Shown piece by piece: positions 39,687 to 48,293 of a DNA stretch of 60,661 nt (position 1 is the stretch's first letter; each line of letters opens with the position of its first letter). Where the stretch lies: assembly GCA_903839085.1 (NCBI GenBank), contig CAIMBE010000070.1, forward strand, positions 1 to 60,661, written 5' to 3'. The translations under genes were made by a program, and so were the position numbers. The DNA is from an uncultured beta proteobacterium (GTDB taxonomy: Bacteria; Pseudomonadota; Gammaproteobacteria; Burkholderiales; Burkholderiaceae_C). The notes under the pieces were generated by a model. The model was not told the DNA's origin. It did no database searches and was given only the letters and a program-made list of their open reading frames with translations.

Positions 39687-40535
39687 ATGCGCGGCGCGGA
39701 CATACTCAAGATTCACCGCCCGTCGGGACCATCGAGCGCGCTGGTGCTGGATTCACCGCATTCCGGCAACCAGTTTCCCGACGACTTCGGTTCGGCGCTC
39801 AGCGTGCAGCGCTTGCGCAGCGCGGAGGATGTTTTTGTGCATGAGCTTTATGCCAGCGCGCCAACGCATGGCGCACACTTGCTGGAGGCCAGTTTCCCGC
39901 GCAGCTATATCGACCCGAACCGCTCGGCCGGCGACATCGATCTGGAACTTCTCGATGCGGCGTGGCCCTATCACTTTGCCCCCAGCGGCAAGGCCAGATT
40001 GGGCAAGGCGCTGGTTTGGCGCTCGCTGGACGATGGCACGCCGATCTACGCGTCGCGTTTGAGCGTGGCAACGGTCTTGCACCGCATCACCCATTACCTG
40101 CAACCCTACCAGAGTGCCCTGAAATCCTTGCTGGACCAAGCCCATGGCGCGCATGGCGTCGTCTATCACATCAACTGCCATTCGATGGATCCGGTCGGTG
40201 CAAAGATGGGCGAAGGCGGACCGGGCAGCGTGCGCGCCGATGTGGTGCTGGGCGACCGCGATGGCACGACCTGCGAGCCGGGCTTTACAGCTTCTGTGGC
40301 GGAATTCTTCAGGGGGCGTGGCTATTCGGTTGCGATCAACAACCCGTACAAGGGGGTTGAGCTGGTGCGCATGTACTCGGCGCCGCTGCAAGGCCGCCAC
40401 AGCCTGCAGATCGAACTCAACAAGCGTCTCTATCTGCTGGACGGAACGCTGGAACGCGGCGCCGGTTTCGGCCGGCTGCAGTCCGATCTCAATGACCTGA
40501 TGATGGACTTGGTTCGCTACGCCGGCAATCGTTAG
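39687..40535 (+). CDS. N-formylglutamate amidohydrolase family protein
   Basis: A cytoplasmic zinc hydrolase of 282 residues of the N-formylglutamate deformylase (HutG-type FGase) family. Typical segments are LVLDSPHSGNQFP (about residues 19-31), SYIDPNRSAGDID and VVYHINCHSMD (about 151-161), which carry candidate metal ligands. It lies 10 nt after the peptide ABC operon, without other histidine-degradation genes, so it may act on an imported N-acylated amino acid or peptide. That reading is inference. Confidence 0.85.
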   Translation: MRGADILKIHRPSGPSSALVLDSPHSGNQFPDDFGSALSVQRLRSAEDVFVHELYASAPTHGAHLLEASFPRSYIDPNRSAGDIDLELLDAAWPYHFAPSGKARLGKALVWRSLDDGTPIYASRLSVATVLHRITHYLQPYQSALKSLLDQAHGAHGVVYHINCHSMDPVGAKMGEGGPGSVRADVVLGDRDGTTCEPGFTASVAEFFRGRGYSVAINNPYKGVELVRMYSAPLQGRHSLQIELNKRLYLLDGTLERGAGFGRLQSDLNDLMMDLVRYAGNR

Positions 40536-40553
40536 CGCTTGCGCGGTCGCGCT

Positions 40554-42017
40554 TCAGGGCGTGTCGGCGCCGCGGGCCACCCAATGGATCAGCGCGTCAA
40601 GCGCCGGGCGACCTTTGCTTGCTTCAGGGTGGTTGATGATGGCGACCACGATCCAGTCGCGTTGGCTGGCATCGCGCACGTAGCCTGCAGCCGACACCGC
40701 GTCCCGCAGGGTGCCGGTCTTGATTCGGGCACGCCCCGCCGCCGCCGATTGCGCCAGGCGCTTGCGCATGGTGCCGTCGAGGGCGACGATGGGCAGGCTG
40801 TTTGCATACTCGGCGTACCAGTTGCTGCTGGCGCCGACTTGCAACAGGGCCGCCAGTTGGCGCGTACTGATGCGTTCCAGACGCGACAGGCCGGAGCCGT
40901 TTTCCAGCACCAGGCCATCGTCCGCAATGCCACGCTTGGCAAACCAGGCTTTCACCGCGGTGTCGGCATTTTGAAATGCGTTGTCGCTGCGTCCTTCGGT
41001 CGGCAGCAGGGTGCCCAGCGTCAGGTAGAGAGTGCGTGCCATGGTGACGTCAGACGCCTTGTTGACGGTACGGATCGCCTCTGCCATCGTGCTGGAGTTG
41101 TGTTCACACAGCAGCCTGGCGTCGGTCGGCGTCAGACCATCACGGGCTTGACCGCGCCAACTGCCGCCGAGTTCCTTCCAGAAGGCCCGAGCGAAGCGCT
41201 CGATGTAGAGATTGCGGTCCAGCAAGCTCAGGCGCGTCGTGGTTCTGCAGTTGCGGGGGAAGGCGCCGCGCAACTGCAGTACGGTGTTGCCATTGGCCTT
41301 GCGCTCAATGCGAGGCTTGTCCCAGTTGTCATCCCAGGCTTCGCACCTGCTGTCGGTGAGGGAAAAACTGGCGTCGACATGAAAGCCGTCGAGTGGAGGC
41401 TGGGTTCGAACAGTGGCTTGCTGTTGGTCAGATTCGAGCGTGAATTCGATCAGGTTGCCGTTCAGCAGCAGTGCGTCCGGGATAACGTTGTAGTAGGAGT
41501 CGGGGCTCTCGTCAAAGGCCGGAGCGCCGACGTCCGGGCGCGTTGGCTGGAAGAAGGAACGGTCCAGAATCAAGTCGCCCTCCAGACGGCGCACACCCTG
41601 CGAGCGCAGGCTACGAAACAGCGTCCGCAAGCTGTCCCAGCTCAAGTTGGGGTCGCCGCCGCCGCGCAGGTAGAGTGGGCCGCGCAAGGTGCTGCCTTTG
41701 ATGTCACTCTGACTCAATAACTGCGTGTGCCAGCGAAAGACCGGGCCCAGCTCCTCCAGCGCCACCAGGGTGGTCACCAGTTTCAAGGTCGAGGCCGGCG
41801 CCATGGAACGCTGGTCAAGATGGGCCAACCGCGGCACGCCGCCCTGAATCGGCATAACCAGGGCGCTGAGCGATGTCGGTTCGATCTGCGCTGCCTGCAG
41901 CGCCGCAGTGACCTCGACCGGCAAGCTGCCTTGAGCGTGGCTGGAGACTGCTGCGCAGCAGAAGGCTGCGAGCCACCATAGTCTCGACAGGGATGCTCTT
42001 TCTGGATCTCGTTTCAT
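40554..42017 (-). CDS. dacB: D-alanyl-D-alanine carboxypeptidase/endopeptidase, PBP4-type
   Basis: A periplasmic enzyme of 487 residues trimming or cutting peptidoglycan cross-links. It has a signal peptide and the penicillin-binding motifs SxxK (ASTLKL) and KTG (RIKTGTLRDA). The second motif, normally S-x-N, reads S-D-V at 41046-41054 (NKASDVTMA), so the Asn is missing. The large insertion between motifs 1 and 2 is as in PBP4. I start at ATG 42017, where a signal peptide begins. It is divergent from the ddpX-like gene. Confidence 0.9.
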   Translation of the reverse strand: MKRDPERASLSRLWWLAAFCCAAVSSHAQGSLPVEVTAALQAAQIEPTSLSALVMPIQGGVPRLAHLDQRSMAPASTLKLVTTLVALEELGPVFRWHTQLLSQSDIKGSTLRGPLYLRGGGDPNLSWDSLRTLFRSLRSQGVRRLEGDLILDRSFFQPTRPDVGAPAFDESPDSYYNVIPDALLLNGNLIEFTLESDQQQATVRTQPPLDGFHVDASFSLTDSRCEAWDDNWDKPRIERKANGNTVLQLRGAFPRNCRTTTRLSLLDRNLYIERFARAFWKELGGSWRGQARDGLTPTDARLLCEHNSSTMAEAIRTVNKASDVTMARTLYLTLGTLLPTEGRSDNAFQNADTAVKAWFAKRGIADDGLVLENGSGLSRLERISTRQLAALLQVGASSNWYAEYANSLPIVALDGTMRKRLAQSAAAGRARIKTGTLRDAVSAAGYVRDASQRDWIVVAIINHPEASKGRPALDALIHWVARGADTP

Positions 42018-42148
42018 GGGTGAGGGCCTCAGGTATCTGGATTTTCCATCGATCATCAGCATTGTCGGCGGTCTATTGGCTGGTAAAGTTGTAAGCGGGA
42101 CACCCCCCCCCATAGTCAGCGGCGTCAAGCCGACATAGTTTGAAAACA
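42018..42148. promoter_or_regulatory. Divergent promoter region with a C9 tract
   Basis: This 131-nt gap separates dacB from the ddpX-like gene. A run of nine C residues lies at 42103-42111, about 37 nt before the rightward start. Homopolymer tracts can mediate slippage, but one example proves nothing. Confidence 0.3.
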
Positions 42149-42748
42149 ATGCTTTGTGAACAGATCGCGGGCCACGCGGATTTTCGGTCGCTGGCCACCA
42201 TTGAGGGCCTGCAGGTGGATCTGCGCTATGCCGGCGTCAACAATTTTGTCGGACGCAATCTGTATGGTGAACTCAACTGCGCCTGGCTGCATCGGGAAGC
42301 GGCCGAAGGACTGGAAAGGGCTGTGGCCTGGCTCCTCGAAAATGGCCCGGGCTACCATTTGCTCGTACTCGACGCCCTGCGACCGCAGCGTGTGCAGCAG
42401 ACCTTGTGGCAGTGGCTGGCAGGGACGGGCCTGCAGCAATACCTGGCCGACCCGGCCAGGGGGTCAATTCATTCTTTCGGCATGGCAGTCGATGTGACGC
42501 TGGTGGCCCAGCAGGGACTGGAACTGGACATGGGAACCGGCTTTGACGATTTGACCGTCCTTTCGCACCCGCAATTCGAGTCCAGGCACCTGAGCGAAGG
42601 ATTGCTCGGCGAGGGTCATGTTTTAAATCGGCAGATGCTGCGTCGCGCGATGCTGCACAGCGGGTTTTCAGGCATTCCGACCGAGTGGTGGCATTTTGAT
42701 TTTGGTGAGCGGGAACGGGTGCGCAAGGCGTATCTTCGTGTTGAATAG
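42149..42748 (+). CDS. D-Ala-D-Ala dipeptidase (VanX/DdpX type, M15)
   Basis: A zinc dipeptidase of about 199 residues. The M15 metal and catalytic motifs are intact: SIHSFGMAVDVTL (His and Asp, about residues 107-119) and TEWWHFDF (Glu and His, about 179-186), the same order as VanX. It also has VDLRYAGVNNFVGR near the N-terminus. There is no obvious signal peptide, suggesting cytoplasmic breakdown of D-Ala-D-Ala released from wall peptides. Start candidates are TTG 42140 and ATG 42149; neither has a good ribosome-binding site. Confidence 0.9.
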   Translation: MLCEQIAGHADFRSLATIEGLQVDLRYAGVNNFVGRNLYGELNCAWLHREAAEGLERAVAWLLENGPGYHLLVLDALRPQRVQQTLWQWLAGTGLQQYLADPARGSIHSFGMAVDVTLVAQQGLELDMGTGFDDLTVLSHPQFESRHLSEGLLGEGHVLNRQMLRRAMLHSGFSGIPTEWWHFDFGERERVRKAYLRVE

Positions 42749-42838
42749 CAATTTGCAACTCCGGTATCGGTGCTTCCCCTATGTCGACAAACGGGAAGCT
42801 TGTGTAGAGTCGACAGATTACCCACAGGAGCATCCAAA

Positions 42839-45682
42839 GTGAAATTGAAAAAGATATCGCAGTGCCTGGCTTTGGCCGGCTTCGCCAGTTGTGTGGCGGC
42901 GCAGACCACTGACGTTTCGCTGCAGCGCGTCGAAATCACCGGCAGCAGCATCAAGCGCATCGCGGCCGAGGGCTCCTTGCCAGTGCAGATCATCACCAGC
43001 GACGACCTGAAGCGCCAGGGCATCACGACGGCCGAGCAGTTGATCAGCACGCTCAGCGGCAATGGCAGCGGCCTGGACAACCTGGCCAGCAATGCCGATG
43101 TGGTGGCGGGCGCCCAGCGCGGCAACAACGGCGCATCGTCCGCGAACTTGCGCGGCCAGGGTGCTGCGAGCACCTTGGTCCTGCTCAACGGCCGGCGCGT
43201 GGCTGCACACGGTCTGAATGGTGGCGTGGTCGATTTGAGTTCGATCCCGATGGCTGCCATTCAGCGCATCGAAATCCTGAAGGACGGGGCTTCGGCTATT
43301 TACGGCACCGATGCCATTGGCGGTGTCATCAATTTCATCCTGAAGAAGGACTACCAGGGGCTGGAAGTACAGGTATTCAAGGACGTCACCCAACAAGGTG
43401 GCGGCAACATCGGCCGCGTCAACCTGACGGGCGGCGCCGGCAATCTTGAAAAAGACAAGTACAACGTGCTGTTTTCACTCGGTCGAACGGAAAATCAGGC
43501 ACTGCGCGGCGACCAGCGTGACTTCGTAAACACCTTCCAGCCCAATCGCGGCCTGTCGGTCGATACCCGGGGTACGCCGTTTGCCACGGTTTTCCCCCTC
43601 AGCAGCCTGTGGACCGGTCTAAGCAACAAGAGCAGCGTTGGCCCGATTCAGCCGGGCACGACCACCGCCATGTCAGGTGGTATCAATGTGCTGAATCTGC
43701 CGGGCGGCGCCGGCTGCAGCTCGGTTGACGGCCAGGCGGCGTACGACTCGGTGTTGTGGGCCGTGCCCAACGCCAGATGGGCTTGCGCCTGGGATACGGG
43801 TCGCGCTGCTGTGTTGCAGCAGCCGGTCGCGAACACCAATCTGGTGGCCCGTGGTGCTGTGATGCTGGGAGAGCATCAGCTTTACGCCGAGTTCACAGGG
43901 GCCAAGGTCGAGTCGGCCAAGACCTTCTCTGCCAACCAGATTTCAAGCAGTGCGTCTACAACCAGCATGTTCTATAACCTGGCGTATCCAAGCACAGGTT
44001 CGTCCTACACCTCGGTGTTTAACCAGTTGGTTGCGGCGTTTCCAACGCTGGAAGCCAATCGTGGTCAGCCGCTGGCGTTCCGCTGGCGCTGCCTGCCCTG
44101 TGGTTCGCGCGAATTGGACACGACCAGCGACACGGCGCGTTTCCTGCTCGGCGCCGAAGGTCCGCTGCCGTGGTTGGCGGGATGGGATTATCGTGCCGGC
44201 ATTTCCAAGGCGACCAGTTCGGCCACCTCGGTCCTGGGCAATGGATATTTCTACGGCAAGGAGTTTGCAGCCACCATCAATAGCGGCCTGCTCAATCCCT
44301 TCGTGCTGCCTGGCCAGTCGCAAACTCCGGCTGCTTTGGCGGCACTGGCGGCAACATCGGCCAATGGGGTGACGCTGTACGGTGGCAAGTTCACGCTGCA
44401 GCAGGCTGATGCAACAGCCAGCGGACCCTTGTTTAAATTGCCCTCCGGTGAAGTCATGGCGGCGGTTGGCGTCGATGTTCGCACGGAAGAGTACCGTTTT
44501 AACGGCAAAGAGACTGATCTGGTCACGCAGGCCAGAATCTTCAACGCGCCCTTTGACAGCATCAACACACTGGATGTCGTCAAACGCGACATCAAGGCCG
44601 TTTTTGCCGAGGTGCTGGTACCGATCACCAAACAATTGGAGGCAACGGTGGCGGCGCGTCGCGACGATTACACCGGTTTTGGCAGCACTACCAACCCCAA
44701 GGTCTCCCTGCGTTTCACACCGGTAGAGCAGTTCCTGGTACGAGGTTCCTACAACACCGGCTTTCGGGTGCCGACTTTCAACCAGTTGTTCAATGGCGTG
44801 ACCGAGTCACCCTACAGCGGCAAGGACCTGGTTGATCCTGCCAAGTGTGCCACCGGCAAAGTCGATGCAACGCCAGCCTGCCAAGCCATCACCCCGAACA
44901 CGCTCACTGGCGGCAAGGCGGATCTGGGACCCGAAAAGAGCAAGCAGGGAACTGTCGGCTTTGTCTGGGCACCGACCAGCAGCGTCAGTGTAGGGGCCGA
45001 CTGGTGGAGTATCAACAAGACTGGAACGATTCAGATCCTGAGTCTGACCGACCTGGTCAACAACTACGCCTTGTTCCCGCAGAATTTCATTCGCGATGCT
45101 GCTGGCAACGTCGTACAGATCGACCAGCGCTGGGTGAACGCCGGCGAGTCGGTGACCAAGGGCGTGGACATCAACGCCAGTGCCAACGGCAAGCTCGGCG
45201 ACGCACGCTGGGGTGTCAATCTGGATGGCAGCTACCTGATCGAGAAGAAGTCACGTTTGGTCGCGAGCGCTCCTTTTGGGGCCAGTGAAGTCGCCACCTT
45301 CACACGCGCTGGTGACCTGGGTGTGCGCTGGAAGCACGCGATCACCGGCACCTATACGCGCGGCCCATGGGTCGGCACCCTGACTCAACTCTACCGCAGT
45401 GGCTATACGGATTATGTGCTGCCGGGTGTTGCCAATGGAAGCATCGTGCCGCCTGATTGGAACGCCAATGTGGCGTCGTATGCCCTGTATAACGTGAGCG
45501 TTGGGTATACCGCGATCAAGGACGTCAGCCTCACTTTCGGCATCAAGAATTTGTTCAACTCGAATCCACCGTTCTCGGCGGCGTATGACAGCAATACGGG
45601 CGCCGGCAGTTCCTGGGAGCCCCGAATTGCAGACCCGCGTGGTCGCGCGTTCACCTTCCTTGCGGCCTACAAGTTCTTCTGA
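42839..45682 (+). CDS. TonB-dependent outer-membrane receptor
   Basis: An outer-membrane active importer of about 947 residues. After a signal peptide (to VAAQ, about residue 22) comes the plug domain: RVEITGSS, SSANLRGQGAASTLVLLNGRR and IEILKDGASAIYGTDAIGGV. A 22-stranded barrel follows, ending in the aromatic YKFF expected for outer-membrane insertion. A GTG at 42839 with AGGAG upstream is the start. It is not recognisable as a siderophore or vitamin B12 receptor. The neighbours suggest import of muropeptides or PG sugars. Confidence 0.88.
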   Translation: MKLKKISQCLALAGFASCVAAQTTDVSLQRVEITGSSIKRIAAEGSLPVQIITSDDLKRQGITTAEQLISTLSGNGSGLDNLASNADVVAGAQRGNNGASSANLRGQGAASTLVLLNGRRVAAHGLNGGVVDLSSIPMAAIQRIEILKDGASAIYGTDAIGGVINFILKKDYQGLEVQVFKDVTQQGGGNIGRVNLTGGAGNLEKDKYNVLFSLGRTENQALRGDQRDFVNTFQPNRGLSVDTRGTPFATVFPLSSLWTGLSNKSSVGPIQPGTTTAMSGGINVLNLPGGAGCSSVDGQAAYDSVLWAVPNARWACAWDTGRAAVLQQPVANTNLVARGAVMLGEHQLYAEFTGAKVESAKTFSANQISSSASTTSMFYNLAYPSTGSSYTSVFNQLVAAFPTLEANRGQPLAFRWRCLPCGSRELDTTSDTARFLLGAEGPLPWLAGWDYRAGISKATSSATSVLGNGYFYGKEFAATINSGLLNPFVLPGQSQTPAALAALAATSANGVTLYGGKFTLQQADATASGPLFKLPSGEVMAAVGVDVRTEEYRFNGKETDLVTQARIFNAPFDSINTLDVVKRDIKAVFAEVLVPITKQLEATVAARRDDYTGFGSTTNPKVSLRFTPVEQFLVRGSYNTGFRVPTFNQLFNGVTESPYSGKDLVDPAKCATGKVDATPACQAITPNTLTGGKADLGPEKSKQGTVGFVWAPTSSVSVGADWWSINKTGTIQILSLTDLVNNYALFPQNFIRDAAGNVVQIDQRWVNAGESVTKGVDINASANGKLGDARWGVNLDGSYLIEKKSRLVASAPFGASEVATFTRAGDLGVRWKHAITGTYTRGPWVGTLTQLYRSGYTDYVLPGVANGSIVPPDWNANVASYALYNVSVGYTAIKDVSLTFGIKNLFNSNPPFSAAYDSNTGAGSSWEPRIADPRGRAFTFLAAYKFF

Positions 45683-45715
45683 TCCGGACTCTGATCCCGC
45701 ATCTGAACTCATGCA

Positions 45716-45749
45716 CCTTGCCAGAAAGCGCTGGCAGGGTGTTTTCTTG
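45716..45749 (+). terminator. Rho-independent terminator of the TonB receptor gene
   Basis: The stem CCTTGCCAG-aaagcg-CTGGCAGGG (9 bp with a G-T pair) is followed by a T-rich stretch, TGTTTTCTT. It lies about 35 nt after the receptor stop codon. Confidence 0.75.
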
Positions 45750-45785
45750 AGCACGCCATAGGGAGTTTGAACAAGCCGCCCGCGG

Positions 45786-47333
45786 CTACGGGCGCAGTTG
45801 CAGCCGGGTGCGAGCGCTCTCGGCGCCGAAGCGATTGACGGAACTCACGACGATGGCGTCGGGCATTCCGAGCGTGGCATCGGCTTGCAGGGTGATTTCG
45901 CTCTGGCTTGCCGCTTGCATGGAAAAGTTCCACTTTGCACCATACTTCTTCCAGATCGAAAGCCGGGTGACCATGGTCTCGTCTGCCGTCTCGACGGACA
46001 CGCGATCGGTGCCGTTCGGATCACTGGGGCGTTTCAGGGAGAGGCGCGGCGCGTCTGGAATCTGGGCGTCGAGCCAGGGGCTTGCAGGTACCAGCGCGGC
46101 AGTGGCGTAGGGCCCCGCCTTCAACAGGCTAGCGATGCCGCGACGATCCTGCAGCAGTGCGATCATGCTGAAGTGAATATGCCCAGCGACACCCAGCTGT
46201 TCGCGGGTGAGACTGATCTGTCGGGAGATTTCTTCGGGCTGCCATGACTTTGACGAAGCATCGATCCGGCTGGTGAACAGGCCCGGCCAGAGATGGCGTT
46301 GCAGCGTATTTTCACGGGCCCAGCCGGTGAGCAGAACCGGGAAGGCCTGCGCCGCCTGATCGATTGGCCAGTAAAGTTGGGGCGATGCGTAGTCGAGCCA
46401 GCCCTGGCTGAGCCAAAGCTCGGCGTCGGCGTAAATGCTGTCGTACTGGCTGAAGCCATTGATGCCGACAGCGCGGCGCTCAGGGCGGCCCAAACCAAAA
46501 GGGCTGATGCCAAAGAGCACCCAGCGCTTTTCCTGGTGGATGACGTCGTACATTTTCTGGATCAACTTGTTGACCTGCTGGCGTCGCCAATCGGCACGCG
46601 ACGCCTGGCCATGGGTCGACCGGTAACGCAGCCACGCCGGCTCGTCCGGAAAGTCGATCTCCCGTCCATCGGGCGACTGAATCGGGTAGGGATAGAAGTA
46701 GTCGTCGACATGGATGCCATCGACGTCATAACGGTGCACCAGATCAGTCACCACATCCAGGATGCGCTGAGTGGCAGCCGGCTCTGCCGGGTCCAGCCAC
46801 AACTGATCCCCATACTTCTTCACCACGGCCGGCTGCGCGGCTGCGATGTGATTGGTTGCCAGTGGGGATTTGGCGCTGGCATGCCGGGCGCGATACGGGT
46901 TCAACCAGGCATGCAACTCGATGCCGCGCTGGTGCGCCTGGTCGATCCACATCTTCAGGGGATCGTAGAACGGCTCTGGTGCTTGACCCTGTTCACCCGT
47001 CAAATATTCGGACCATGGCTCCAGGGTGGAGGGGTAGAGCGCATCCGCGGCGGGGCGCACCTGCAGCACGATCGCATTCAATTTCAAGGCCTGCGCCTGA
47101 TCAAGAATGCTGACGATTTCCGCCTGCTGGCGCTCAGTTGTTAAATCGGAGCGGCTTGGCCAGTCGATGTTGGCCACGCTGGCCACCCAGGCAGCGCGAA
47201 ACTCGCGCGGTGCAGGCGGTGGATCGTCTGTCGCCGGGGGGGCGATCGGCCTCACTGCGCAACCGAGCGTTATCAGAAAAGCGATGGCGGAGACACAAAC
47301 GGCGTTGAGCGGCGGCTGGCGATGCAGATTCAT
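45786..47333 (-). CDS. GHL10-family lipoprotein glycosidase (DigH-like)
   Basis: A lipoprotein of 515 residues: the signal peptide ends in LITLGC. The catalytic domain is of the glycosyl hydrolase-like 10 (DUF187) type, with REFRAAWVASVANIDWPS (about residues 43-60), ELHAWLNPYRA and DGIHVDDYFYPYP. E. coli DigH (YddW) of this family cleaves peptidoglycan glycan strands lacking stem peptides. Its C-terminus resembles an Ig-like domain. It shares its start codon region with the murQ stop (1-nt overlap), so the two are co-transcribed. Confidence 0.82.
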   Translation of the reverse strand: MNLHRQPPLNAVCVSAIAFLITLGCAVRPIAPPATDDPPPAPREFRAAWVASVANIDWPSRSDLTTERQQAEIVSILDQAQALKLNAIVLQVRPAADALYPSTLEPWSEYLTGEQGQAPEPFYDPLKMWIDQAHQRGIELHAWLNPYRARHASAKSPLATNHIAAAQPAVVKKYGDQLWLDPAEPAATQRILDVVTDLVHRYDVDGIHVDDYFYPYPIQSPDGREIDFPDEPAWLRYRSTHGQASRADWRRQQVNKLIQKMYDVIHQEKRWVLFGISPFGLGRPERRAVGINGFSQYDSIYADAELWLSQGWLDYASPQLYWPIDQAAQAFPVLLTGWARENTLQRHLWPGLFTSRIDASSKSWQPEEISRQISLTREQLGVAGHIHFSMIALLQDRRGIASLLKAGPYATAALVPASPWLDAQIPDAPRLSLKRPSDPNGTDRVSVETADETMVTRLSIWKKYGAKWNFSMQAASQSEITLQADATLGMPDAIVVSSVNRFGAESARTRLQLRP

Positions 47334-48223
47334 TATTCACCGAGGGCCAGTCGCACGCTGCCCCGGGACCGGTCCAGAAGTTGTCGGGCCAGATCGACGG
47401 AGACGGCTTTCTTGATGGCGACGATGGCGACCTTGATCTGATAGCCCGACTCTTCCAGCATCGCCCTGGCGTCGTCCTCACCAACGCCGGTCGCCAGAAC
47501 GGTCAAGGCAATCGAGCGCCGGATCAGTTTGGCGTTGGTCGGCCTGAGATCGACCATCAGGTTGCCATAGACCTTGTTCAATCTGACCATCACGGAACTG
47601 GAAAATGTATTCAGGGCGATCTTTTGCGCGGTGCCCGCCTTGAGTCGCGTGCTTCCGGAAATCAGTTCGGCACCGGTGTCCAGTGTGATGCCTATTTCCG
47701 CTTGCAGTGCCAGCGGTGCAGACGGGTTGTTCGCAATGCCGATGGTCAGTGCTCCCGCCTTGCGAGCGCCCTCCAGGGCGCCCATGGCATAGGGCGTGCT
47801 GCCTGATGCAGCCAGAATCACAACGACGTCAAGCGCCGTTAGTTGAACTGCAGCGATGTCGGACGCGCCCTGTTCAAAGTTGTCCTCAGCGCCTTCGAGG
47901 GCCTGATACACAGCCTGGGTACCGCCCGCCAGCAGCGCGACAGCGCGTTCCCTGGGCCAGGAAAAGGTGGGGTATAGCTCAACGCTGTCGAGCAGACCCA
48001 AACGGCCCGATGTGCCGGCCCCGACATAGATCAGTCGACCACCATCCAGCAGACGCGTTGCCGCGGCGTCAACCGCCCTGGCCAGCGCCGCGCTGGCGGC
48101 GCGAACCGCATTCACGGCGGCGAACTGGTCTTCGACAAACGCGCTGACCAATTGATCGGTCGGGTATTGATCGAGCGTCGTATGTGTCTTGCTGGGTGTT
48201 TCGGTCTTGAGCATGGGGGCCAT
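47333..48223 (-). CDS. murQ: N-acetylmuramic acid 6-phosphate etherase
   Basis: A cytoplasmic lyase of 296 residues removing D-lactate from MurNAc-6-phosphate to give GlcNAc-6-phosphate. The SIS domain is clear: YVGAGTSGRLGLLDSVELYP (about residues 67-86) and ILAASGSTPYAMGALE. The C-terminal block STRLKAGTAQKIALNTFSS is typical of MurQ. An alternative start is at 48214. It is divergent from ampG-1 with a 70-nt gap and is followed by the DigH-like gene. Confidence 0.94.
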   Translation of the reverse strand: MAPMLKTETPSKTHTTLDQYPTDQLVSAFVEDQFAAVNAVRAASAALARAVDAAATRLLDGGRLIYVGAGTSGRLGLLDSVELYPTFSWPRERAVALLAGGTQAVYQALEGAEDNFEQGASDIAAVQLTALDVVVILAASGSTPYAMGALEGARKAGALTIGIANNPSAPLALQAEIGITLDTGAELISGSTRLKAGTAQKIALNTFSSSVMVRLNKVYGNLMVDLRPTNAKLIRRSIALTVLATGVGEDDARAMLEESGYQIKVAIVAIKKAVSVDLARQLLDRSRGSVRLALGE

Positions 48224-48293
48224 TTTCGATGCGGTTCACAGCTTACTTTATTCAAGCGCTGCTTTTTCGCCAGATTTCCACTATAAAGGTCAC

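Noticed and set aside
42103-42111. C9 tract as a phase-variation switch
   Set aside because: A single homopolymer in a promoter region is weak evidence; kept only as a low-confidence feature.
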